From: DATECU01 sp035286745
GTDB lineage: Bacteria; Acidobacteriota; Vicinamibacteria; Fen-336
DNA: 10,807 nucleotides
Direction of reading: 5' to 3'
Assembly (NCBI GenBank): GCA_035286745.1
Contig: DATECU010000269.1
Location: 1-10,807, forward strand
The position numbers and the translations under genes are program-made. The notes beneath the pieces were generated by a model. The model was not told where the DNA came from. It did not search any database and saw nothing but the letters and a program-made list of their open reading frames with translations. Numbering within the stretch: the stretch's first letter is position 1; each line of letters starts with the position of its first letter. This document shows, in pieces, positions 1-5,451 of this stretch.

Positions 1-133
1 GGGCTCGGCCTCCCGAGGCTCTACCTCCCGAAGCCGCGCCCCTGACCTCAACTTCGCGAACCGCCCGGTGCGGACCCGCATGCCGGGTGGTGTGGGAGGG
101 GTGGCCGGCGTGAGCCGGCCCCCCTATCCCGAT
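1..133 (+). mobile_element. Group II intron, 3' portion (5' part outside window)
   Basis: The left edge lies inside a group II intron, a self-splicing ribozyme and retroelement. It is recognised from the domain V and VI hairpins at 60-133 (separate entry). The probable 3' splice boundary is just after the GAT at 131-133, giving the AY-type 3' end usual for these introns. Positions 1-59 would then be the end of domain IV or the last codons of an intron-encoded reverse transcriptase. One plus-strand frame stops with TGA at 43-45, but too little is visible to assign it to a reverse transcriptase. Whether the element is full length, encodes a protein or is a degenerate fragment cannot be told here. 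The frame open through 68-271 is a translation of the ribozyme and its flank, not a gene. Positions 134-209, between the intron end and vapC, show nothing recognisable. Confidence 0.62.
60..133 (+). ncRNA. Group II intron domains V and VI
   Basis: Seen in the sequence: 60-68 pairs with 83-91 over nine pairs, including one G.T wobble. Above this is a 4-bp stem (69-72 with 77-80) closed by GACC at 73-76, with a two-base TG bulge at 81-82 on the 3' strand. This is the domain V shape: lower helix, dinucleotide bulge on the 3' side, short upper helix and tetraloop. The wobble would place a CGC catalytic triad at 62-64, as in some bacterial introns, instead of AGC. After the joint, a second hairpin has seven perfect pairs (103-109 with 114-120), a GTGA tetraloop of GNRA type, and GGGG 98-101 paired with CCCC 121-124. 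The A at 126 is then left unpaired eight bases from the proposed 3' end, the expected place for the lariat branch point. The upper stem of domain V is one pair shorter than usual. Confidence 0.7.
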
Positions 134-209
134 CGGACACGGAACGCGGCGCCCAAAGTGAATTCGGTCGCGGCGTTGACGGCGTGCGGCGCTGGCAACG
201 GAGCCCTTG

Positions 210-641
210 TCAGTGAGGGCCGACGGAGCGGGTCAGCTTGTGGAGCCTTAACGGGGCCTGGGTGGCGATGACCTCGAAGTCCTGGTCGGCGGCGAACAGC
301 CGATGTCCACCCGAGATCGTCACCACCGCGATAAGGCAATCGACGCCTGACGCGTTGAACCCGGCCGCCATGCATCGGTTCCTGAGGCGGGCGGCTTCGA
401 CGTACTCGGGGGTCCGGGGGTGGAGTATCTCGAAAGAGGTGAGCAGCTTCTGTTCGAACTCGTTGAACTGCCTCTCACTCCGGATGCCACTCAGGGCCTC
501 CTGAAGCACCATGGCCGGCAAGCCCAGCGGGGTGCGGCGAGCGATCAACGATTCCATCTCGGTTCGGATTGCCTCTTCCTGAGGGCCGGGTGTCAGGCGA
601 CGAAACACCCGCGACAGGATCGAGGTGTCGAACAGGATCAC
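210..641 (-). CDS. vapC: VapC-type PIN-domain ribonuclease toxin
   Basis: Predicted 143-residue toxin of a type II toxin-antitoxin pair. PIN-domain toxins are Mg2+-dependent endoribonucleases, usually cutting tRNA or rRNA and held inactive by the VapB partner. The acidic residues expected of the fold are present: D5 in FDTS, E48 in LQEAL, D101 in GVDCLIA, and D119/D121 in AADQDF. The length fits the family. The frame is open far upstream, but I place the start at a GTG (641-639), because the PIN domain begins there (VILFDTS) and because this GTG overlaps the vapB stop codon in GTGA, a 4-bp overlap typical of translationally coupled pairs. Extending the start would swallow vapB in another frame. 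The RNA target cannot be inferred from sequence. No terminator is visible between its end and the group II intron end at 133. Confidence 0.88.
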   Translation of the reverse strand: MILFDTSILSRVFRRLTPGPQEEAIRTEMESLIARRTPLGLPAMVLQEALSGIRSERQFNEFEQKLLTSFEILHPRTPEYVEAARLRNRCMAAGFNASGVDCLIAVVTISGGHRLFAADQDFEVIATQAPLRLHKLTRSVGPH

Positions 642-838
642 CGCTGGCGGCGCTCCCGCTTGTAGTCGTAGTGGGGGTCGTAATCGATCCGCCCAAAGAG
701 CTTCACCAACTCGCGCCGCTGGCGAATCTGAACGAACTCGCGGAGGGCCTCGTTCACGGTCTGGCGCTTCGTCTTGTATCCGCCCACTCGTAGGGCTAGC
801 TCCAGCAGCTTGTCGTCGATCGCCAGGTTGCTCGGCAT
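638..838 (-). CDS. vapB: VapB-family antitoxin
   Basis: This 66-residue protein sits directly before vapC and overlaps it by 4 bp. Its N-terminal half (about 1-42) has the pattern of VapB/DUF2191-type antitoxins: a short strand (SNLAIDD), a helix, then TKRQTVNEALREFVQ, which forms the dimeric DNA-binding part. The C-terminal tail (about 43-66) is charged and aromatic (RIDYDPHYDYKRERRQR) and is the part expected to wrap around the toxin active site. By analogy the VapBC complex represses its own promoter. Here the ATG lies only 11 bp after the stop of the aminotransferase gene, and no good Shine-Dalgarno sequence is visible before it. The pair may therefore be read from the upstream gene's transcript or from a promoter inside that gene; the sequence does not decide between these. 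Confidence 0.87.
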   Translation of the reverse strand: MPSNLAIDDKLLELALRVGGYKTKRQTVNEALREFVQIRQRRELVKLFGRIDYDPHYDYKRERRQR

Positions 839-849
839 ACACAGAGAGG

Positions 850-2133
850 CTACACAGACAGGGTGTCGGGGTCAAGCTCCGCGACCGCTGCGATCAGGCG
901 GTCCACTTCCTCCGCGGTCGTGTAGCAGGCGCAGCCGGCGCGGACCAGGCCGTCCTCGGCGTGTCCCAGCCGCTTCACCGCGGTGGCGGCGTAGAAGTCG
1001 CCGCTGGAGACGAAGACCGCCCGCTGGGCCAGGGCCACGCTGACCGCGTCCGAGGTATGGCCGGCGACGGTGAAGGCCACTGTCGGCGTGCGCGGCGCCG
1101 AGGGTGGGGGACCGTACAGGGTGACGCCGGGCAGAGCCGAGAGGCCCGCCCACAGGCGCTCGACCAGAGCTTGGCCTCGGGCGTGGAGGGCGGCGAAGCT
1201 CGCCTCCAGGCGTGCGCGTCGGGTGGCGCCGGGCGCCAGGAAGGCCAGGAAGTCCACGGCCGCTGCCGCGCCCACAATGCCCTCGTGGTTCAGCGTGCCC
1301 GTCTCCAGCTTCTCCGGTGCCGTGTTAGGTGCGGGGGCGACCTTGGGCGCGTCCAGGGTCTTCACGACGTCCCGCCGGCCGAAGAGGACGCCGACGTGGG
1401 GGCCGTAGAACTTGTAAGCCGAACAGGCCAGGAAGTCCGAGCCCAGGGCCCGCACGTCTGGAAGCGCATGGGGTGCGGCGTGGACCGCGTCCACGAAAGC
1501 CAACGCCCCCCGGGCGTGAGCCAGCTCGACGGCTCGGCGGACGTCGTTGACGGTGCCCAGGGCGTTGGCGGCCGCGCCTATCGCAACCAGTCGGGTCCGC
1601 GCGCCGATCGCTCGCTCCAGGTCCTGGGGGTCGAGCTGGCCGGTCTCCGGGCGCATGGCCACCGCCCGCACGGTGACTCCCCGGTCCTGGGCGAGAGCCC
1701 GCCAGGGGTCGACGTTGGCGTGATGGTCCAGCTCGGTGACCACGATCTCGTCGCCGGGACCAAAGCCCCGGCCCAGCGAGCGGGCCAGATGGAAGGTGAG
1801 GGTGGTCATGTTTGCGCCAAACGCGATCTCATCGGGGGCCGCATTTGCGAAGTCGGCGAGCGCCTGACGAGCCGAAGCCAGGGCGGCGTCGGTCTCCCGG
1901 CTGGTGGGGTAGTGCCAGTGGGTGTTGGCGTTGTGATGGAGGAGGTAGTCGGAAACGGCATCGACCACCTGACGCGGCACCTGGGTGCCCCCGGGGCCGT
2001 CGAAGTAGGCGATAGGCAGGCCCTGGTGCTCGCGATCGAGGGCGGGGAAGTGGCGGCGGATCTCCTCGACGGAAGCAACCTGGCCGGTTGGGCTCTGAGA
2101 TTCGATGGGAGCAGGCATAGCAAGGTGAAGCAT
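850..2133 (-). CDS. Class V aminotransferase, cysteine desulfurase-like (TIGR01976-type)
   Basis: 427-residue PLP-dependent enzyme of aminotransferase class V. Visible landmarks are an N-terminal FPAL...AYFDGPGGTQ segment (29-50), ELDHHANVDPW (134-144) with a histidine expected to stack on PLP, VDAVHAAPH (214-222) with the PLP-binding Asp215, and SAYKFYGPH (238-246) with the Schiff-base Lys241. ETGTLNHEG (277-285) and Arg397 in VRAG complete the substrate end. The pattern matches the subfamily annotated as cysteine desulfurase-like (TIGR01976). The loop that carries the catalytic Cys in NifS/SufS enzymes instead reads SSGDFYA (376-382), so desulfurase activity should not be assumed; another PLP reaction is possible. 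Cys401 and Cys403 follow Arg397. The start could be ATG at 2133 or at 2118 (residue 6); neither has a clear ribosome site. It is divergent from korA and may be co-transcribed with vapBC. Confidence 0.85.
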   Translation of the reverse strand: MLHLAMPAPIESQSPTGQVASVEEIRRHFPALDREHQGLPIAYFDGPGGTQVPRQVVDAVSDYLLHHNANTHWHYPTSRETDAALASARQALADFANAAPDEIAFGANMTTLTFHLARSLGRGFGPGDEIVVTELDHHANVDPWRALAQDRGVTVRAVAMRPETGQLDPQDLERAIGARTRLVAIGAAANALGTVNDVRRAVELAHARGALAFVDAVHAAPHALPDVRALGSDFLACSAYKFYGPHVGVLFGRRDVVKTLDAPKVAPAPNTAPEKLETGTLNHEGIVGAAAAVDFLAFLAPGATRRARLEASFAALHARGQALVERLWAGLSALPGVTLYGPPPSAPRTPTVAFTVAGHTSDAVSVALAQRAVFVSSGDFYAATAVKRLGHAEDGLVRAGCACYTTAEEVDRLIAAVAELDPDTLSV

Positions 2134-2174
2134 AGACCAGGCAGGCCGCGGAAAACTTTGCGCGAAGAAAGCGC

Positions 2175-2283
2175 AGCGGTCAGCACTGAGCGGTCAGCAC
2201 TCAGCCGCGGAAGGGGGTGAGTGGGCGGCCCACCCGCGCTGGCCGCCCCGGTATCGGTCGCTGACTGCTGACTGCTGACGGCT
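2175..2283. repeat. Opposed heptamer-repeat tracts around an inner hairpin
   Basis: The left arm (2175-2205) consists of 7-nt units AGCGGTC, AGCACTG, AGCGGTC, AGCACTC plus AGC, so a 13-base segment at 2175-2187 recurs at 2189-2201. The right arm (2260-2283) is GCTGACT, GCTGACT, GCTGACG plus GCT. Its complement reads as AGCCGTC, AGCAGTC, AGCAGTC, AGC, so the two arms are the same kind of heptamer tract in opposite orientation and can pair imperfectly. Between them GGGCGGCC (2223-2230) and GGCCGCCC (2241-2248) form a perfect 8-bp stem with a 10-base loop. The whole lies between two divergent genes. It could be a folded leader, a cruciform, a mobile palindromic element or simple slippage-prone DNA; no function is established from the sequence. 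Confidence 0.6.
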
Positions 2284-2331
2284 ACCGCCACTTGCGCCAC
2301 CGCTCGCCACCCCTTGGCATCCCACTTGCTT

Positions 2332-2337
2332 TATGAT
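2332..2337 (+). promoter_or_regulatory. Possible -10 element for korAB
   Basis: TATGAT matches the sigma70 -10 consensus at five of six positions and stands out from the GC-rich surroundings. It would start transcription near 2344, giving a leader of about 45 bases before korA. No convincing -35 hexamer lies at the usual distance (TTGGCA at 2314-2319 is too close), so this is a weak call. Confidence 0.22.
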
Positions 2338-2378
2338 GCTCGGCCGCAGGTGTGCCGGGGGTGTCGGTTCCCTGCGCG

Positions 2379-2384
2379 AAGGAG
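2379..2384 (+). promoter_or_regulatory. Ribosome binding site of korA (decides the start)
   Basis: AAGGAG at 2379-2384 sits four bases before the ATG at 2389. The frame is open back to an ATG at 2314, but the extra 25 residues have no resemblance to the family, whereas the protein from 2389 begins directly with the conserved MAGSGGDG region. The start at 2389 is therefore preferred. Confidence 0.75.
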
Positions 2385-2388
2385 ATCC

Positions 2389-4176
2389 ATGAGCAGCGAA
2401 CTCATCATCGGCATGGCCGGATCGGGCGGCGACGGCATCGTCTCCGCCGGCGAGTCCATGATCAACGCCCTCGCCCTCGAGGGCTACCACGGCATCCTCA
2501 CCAAGAGCTTCGGCCCCCAGATCCGCGGCGGCGAATCCTCCTGCCGGCTGCGCCTGTCGACCCAGCCCTTGCTCCACGCCATGGGCACGCTGGACCTGGC
2601 GGTGGCGCTCAACTGGGAGGACTTCTTGAAGTTTGGTGCCGAGCTGACGGTAGGCGGGCAGACCACGGTGATCTACGAGAGCAAGACCGGGGTGGCGCCC
2701 GACAAGCTGCCGCTGATCGGGGTGACGCCCGTGGAGGCGGTGCCGGTGCCCTTCACCGACCTGGCCAAGCAGGCCGCCGGCACCGACAAGGCCAAGAACT
2801 CGGTGGTGCTGGGCCTGATCTCGGGATGGCTGGGCATCGCCCAGGAGTCGCTGCTGGCGGGGATCCGAAAGAAGTTCACCAAGAAGGGCGAGGACGTCCT
2901 GCAGGGCAACGAGCGCGCCTTTGCCGTGGGTCTCGAGTTCGCTCACGCACATCCCTTGAAGGCCAGCCGCATCATGGCGATCCCGGAGTCCAAGTCCACC
3001 AAGTTCCTGGTCGACGGCAACGACATCTGTGCGGCGGCGGCGATCTACGCGGGTTGCGAGTTCTTCGGCGGCTACCCGATCACGCCCTCGTCCGAGATCA
3101 TGCAGTACCTGAACCACGAGATCTGGAAGTACGGCGGCAGCCTGCTGCAGGCGGAGGACGAGATCGCCGGGATCGGCGCCTGCGTGGGTGCGTCCTTCGC
3201 GGGGAAGAAGGCGCTCACCGCCACCTCGGGCCCCGGCATGTCGCTCAAGACCGAGATGCTGGGCCTGGCCACCATCGCCGAGCTGCCTCTGGTCTGCGTC
3301 AACGTCCAGCGCGGCGGGCCGTCCACCGGCATTCCCACCAAGAGCGAGCAGTCCGATCTTTACCAGGCCGCTTTCTCCGCTCACGGCGATGCGGTGCGGC
3401 CGGTGCTGGCGCCCATCAGCGCCGGGGATACGTTTGGCGTCACCGTGGAGGCCTTCAATATCGCCGAGAGGTACCAAACGCCCGTGATCATCCTCTCCGA
3501 CCAGGAGATCGCCCAGCGCAAGGAGACGGTGGAGCCGTTCGACGCCCGGGAGTTCAAGCTCACCGAGCGGAAGCTGCCTAGCGAGGCCGAGCTCGAGCAC
3601 TACGTTCGCTTCCGCTACACCGACACCGGGATCAGCCCACTCAGCCATCCAGGAATGAAAGGCGGCAACTACCTGGCCGCCGGCATCGAGCACAACGAGC
3701 ACGGGGATCCCACCGCCGGTGGCGGAACCCACGCCAAGATGAACGACAAGCGCATCAAGAAGCTGGATCCCCTGAAGCGACGCCGCGATCTGTTCCTGAT
3801 CGAAGGCGACCTGGATGCACCGCTGGCGCTCCTGAGCTGGGGGAGCATGGCGGGAGTGGTTCGGGACGCGCTGCAATCGGCCCGGGCCGAGGGCATGAGG
3901 GTGAAGCTCCTGGTGCCCAAGCTGCTCTACCCGGTGGCCGAGGAGGTCTATCGGGACTTCTTCCGTTCGGTGAAGGGCGGCCTGGTGGTCGAGCAGTCCC
4001 ACCTGGGCCAGCTCTACCGCCTGATCCGGATGTTCGTGGACGTGCCCAAGGGCCTGGAGTCCTTGGCCAAGAGCGGATCCAACCCCATCGCTCCGGCCGA
4101 GGTGGTGACTCGTCTCCGGGAAGTGGTCCAGCACTTGCAGCGGCGGCTGGCCCCGGAGGCGGAGTCACAGGGTTAG
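2389..4176 (+). CDS. korA: 2-oxoacid:ferredoxin oxidoreductase, fused gamma-alpha subunit (KorA-type)
   Basis: 595-residue large subunit of a two-subunit 2-oxoacid:ferredoxin oxidoreductase, a cytoplasmic enzyme that converts a 2-oxoacid and CoA to acyl-CoA, CO2 and reduced ferredoxin. The N-terminal gamma domain (about 1-185) shows IIGMAGSGGDGI (6-17) and KSFGPQIRGGESSCRLR (39-55). The alpha domain starts near 205 with FLVDGNDICAAAA and contains the family motif YPITPSSE (229-236), EDEIAGIGACVGASF (256-270), TATSGPGMSL (277-286) and RGGPSTGIPTKSEQSD (308-323), which lines the substrate/CoA site. TPVIILSDQ (364-372) precedes the C-terminal domain. The gamma-alpha fusion and the KorB-like partner favour a 2-oxoglutarate enzyme, but close relatives use pyruvate or branched 2-oxoacids, so substrate is inferred. 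It is followed after 27 bp by korB. No ferredoxin gene lies alongside. Confidence 0.9.
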   Translation: MSSELIIGMAGSGGDGIVSAGESMINALALEGYHGILTKSFGPQIRGGESSCRLRLSTQPLLHAMGTLDLAVALNWEDFLKFGAELTVGGQTTVIYESKTGVAPDKLPLIGVTPVEAVPVPFTDLAKQAAGTDKAKNSVVLGLISGWLGIAQESLLAGIRKKFTKKGEDVLQGNERAFAVGLEFAHAHPLKASRIMAIPESKSTKFLVDGNDICAAAAIYAGCEFFGGYPITPSSEIMQYLNHEIWKYGGSLLQAEDEIAGIGACVGASFAGKKALTATSGPGMSLKTEMLGLATIAELPLVCVNVQRGGPSTGIPTKSEQSDLYQAAFSAHGDAVRPVLAPISAGDTFGVTVEAFNIAERYQTPVIILSDQEIAQRKETVEPFDAREFKLTERKLPSEAELEHYVRFRYTDTGISPLSHPGMKGGNYLAAGIEHNEHGDPTAGGGTHAKMNDKRIKKLDPLKRRRDLFLIEGDLDAPLALLSWGSMAGVVRDALQSARAEGMRVKLLVPKLLYPVAEEVYRDFFRSVKGGLVVEQSHLGQLYRLIRMFVDVPKGLESLAKSGSNPIAPAEVVTRLREVVQHLQRRLAPEAESQG

Positions 4177-4203
4177 GCGCAGGCAAGCCAGGAGAGAAAG
4201 CAC

Positions 4204-5091
4204 ATGAGCATGAGCCCAAGCGCATCCGTCGAGCTGGCCCCCAAGGACTTCAAGAGCGACCTCAAGCCCATCTGGTGCCCCGGCTGCGGCGACTTCGGCG
4301 TGGTCCAGGCCATCTACCGGGCGCTGGCCCAGATCGGCCGGCCACCCCACGAGATCGCCTTCGTCTCCGGCATCGGCTGCTCCAGCCGTATTCCGGGCTA
4401 CACCACCGCCTACGGCTTCAACAGTGTCCACGGGCGGGCCCTGCCCATCGCCCAGGGCATCAAGATGGCCAACCCGGACATCCTGGTCCTGGTCGCCGGC
4501 GGCGACGGAGACGGCTTTTCCATCGGTGGTGGCCACGTAGCCCACGCCGTGCGTCGCGACCTGGATCTCACCTACATCGTGATGGACAATCAGATCTACG
4601 GCCTAACCAAGGGCCAGCTCTCGCCCACCTCGCCCCGCGGGCTCAAGACCGTCTCCTCCACGTTTGGCAGCCTGGAGGCGCCGGTGAACCCGCTCCAGTA
4701 CGTGCTGGGCTACGGCGGGGGGTTCGTGGCCCAGGGCACCCCCGCCGACATGGCCGGGCTGGCCGCCATCATCGAGGAGGCCATTCGTTATCCGGGCTTC
4801 GCCTTCGTCAACGTGCAGTCGCCCTGCGTGACCTTCGGCCATCCCGAAAGCCAGCTCAAGGCGCAGAAGGCCATGATGCAAAGCCTGGAGGCGATGGGGC
4901 ACGACCCGACGGACCGCTTGCGGGCCATGGACCTGGCACGGGACTACGGGGTCAAGCTCTATACCGGCGTCTTCTATCGGGACCCCGAGCCCCCGCCCAG
5001 CTACGACTCCCAGATCCGGGCTCGACAGGCCGAGCTTCAGGGCAAGGGCTTGCCCCGGGAGCGGATCCTGGACAGCTTCCTACCGCGGTAG
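4204..5091 (+). CDS. korB: 2-oxoacid:ferredoxin oxidoreductase beta subunit (KorB-type)
   Basis: 295-residue catalytic beta subunit that binds thiamine diphosphate and probably one [4Fe-4S] cluster. Four cysteines sit where the two-subunit enzymes place cluster ligands: C25 and C28 in IWCPGCGDFG, C59 in GIGCSSR and C208 in QSPCVTFGHP. The ThDP/Mg2+ motif is GGDGDGFSIGGGH (99-111), followed by MDNQIYGLTKGQLSPTS (127-143), a stretch typical of KorB. There is no separate ferredoxin-like (delta) domain, so electrons would pass from this cluster to a soluble ferredoxin encoded elsewhere. The ATG at 4204 has AGGAGAG at 4190-4196, seven bases upstream; the second ATG at 4210 is a less well spaced alternative. 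The short gap to korA and the obligate partnership indicate one transcript. An inverted repeat (5092-5100 with 5120-5128) directly follows the stop. Confidence 0.9.
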   Translation: MSMSPSASVELAPKDFKSDLKPIWCPGCGDFGVVQAIYRALAQIGRPPHEIAFVSGIGCSSRIPGYTTAYGFNSVHGRALPIAQGIKMANPDILVLVAGGDGDGFSIGGGHVAHAVRRDLDLTYIVMDNQIYGLTKGQLSPTSPRGLKTVSSTFGSLEAPVNPLQYVLGYGGGFVAQGTPADMAGLAAIIEEAIRYPGFAFVNVQSPCVTFGHPESQLKAQKAMMQSLEAMGHDPTDRLRAMDLARDYGVKLYTGVFYRDPEPPPSYDSQIRARQAELQGKGLPRERILDSFLPR

Positions 5092-5128
5092 GCCGCGGGG
5101 AGAGCGTGGTTGCGTCGACCCCCGCGGC
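5092..5128 (+). terminator. Possible terminator-like hairpin after korB
   Basis: GCCGCGGGG (5092-5100) pairs perfectly with CCCCGCGGC (5120-5128), starting at the base after the korB stop codon. The loop is 19 bases and no run of T follows, so this is a candidate transcript-end stabiliser or weak terminator, not a textbook intrinsic one. Confidence 0.35.
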
Positions 5129-5298
5129 GCCGCGCTGCGAGCAACCAGTGGTGCCACCTCGCCCACGGCCAGCACGGAGGGGGTCGCCGCACACGTCGAA
5201 CTCGAGGTGGACCGGGAAACACCCAGGAATCGATCCACAAGGCTTGACGTCGAGCCGCAAACTGCCGAGTATTCAGTCAGATCAGGCGAAGCCGTGTG

Positions 5299-5327
5299 GG
5301 ACCCGGCGTCTAGCGCACACCGGGTCC
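5299..5327. repeat. Perfect-arm inverted repeat
   Basis: GGACCCGG (5299-5306) and CCGGGTCC (5320-5327) form an 8-bp perfect inverted repeat with a 13-base spacer, 125 bp before the start of the Cys-rich protein gene. It could be an operator for a dimeric regulator or an RNA hairpin in the leader; neither can be chosen from the sequence. Confidence 0.4.
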
Positions 5328-5413
5328 GGGTGAGGAGCAGTCCCTCTCACCGCTGAAGGCTGCCCTCGCCTCGTCGCACCTTGCGACGCTTCCCTCATAC
5401 GTCGCGCTCGGGC

Positions 5414-5435
5414 GGCAGCCGGCTGGCAGCCGGCA
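5414..5435 (+). repeat. 11-bp tandem duplication before the ribosome site
   Basis: GGCAGCCGGCT (5414-5424) is repeated as GGCAGCCGGCA (5425-5435), with a further GGCAG fragment overlapping the end. It lies immediately upstream of the GGAGG ribosome site at 5442-5446. It is probably replication slippage, though its position could affect translation initiation. Confidence 0.5.
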
Positions 5436-5451
5436 GAATTCGGAGGACCCT

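Larger units (their letters stand above)
5092..5451. other. 360-bp intergenic region with two inverted repeats, no gene seen
   Basis: No frame here looks coding; those that cross it are out-of-frame extensions of korB or antisense frames. It holds two inverted repeats with perfect arms. One, at 5092-5128, has a 9-bp stem and a 19-base loop just after the korB stop. The other, at 5299-5327, has an 8-bp stem and a 13-base loop. Neither is followed by a T tract, so intrinsic termination is uncertain. TTGACG at 5244-5249 resembles a -35 hexamer, but no good -10 follows it. Confidence 0.6.

Noticed and set aside
68..271. Small plus-strand open frame (67 residues) at the left end
   Set aside because: It begins inside the intron domain V hairpin and runs over domain VI into the antisense of vapC; the peptide is a read-through of ribozyme sequence, not a protein.
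642..875. Long N-terminal extension of the vapC frame back to an ATG at 875
   Set aside because: The extension covers vapB in another frame and has no PIN-like sequence; the GTG overlapping the vapB stop is the natural start.
625..2220. 531-residue plus-strand open frame opposite the aminotransferase
   Set aside because: It is low-complexity Arg/Gly-rich antisense of a clearly conserved PLP enzyme, an effect of high GC content.
2194..4134. 646-residue minus-strand open frame opposite korA
   Set aside because: It is an antisense shadow with His/Gln/Leu-rich composition; the plus strand encodes a well-conserved oxidoreductase.
5028..5333. Plus-strand frame running from korB into the following gap
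   Set aside because: It is an Arg/Gly/Pro-rich +1 shadow of korB that stays open into the spacer, with no separate start signal or conserved pattern.
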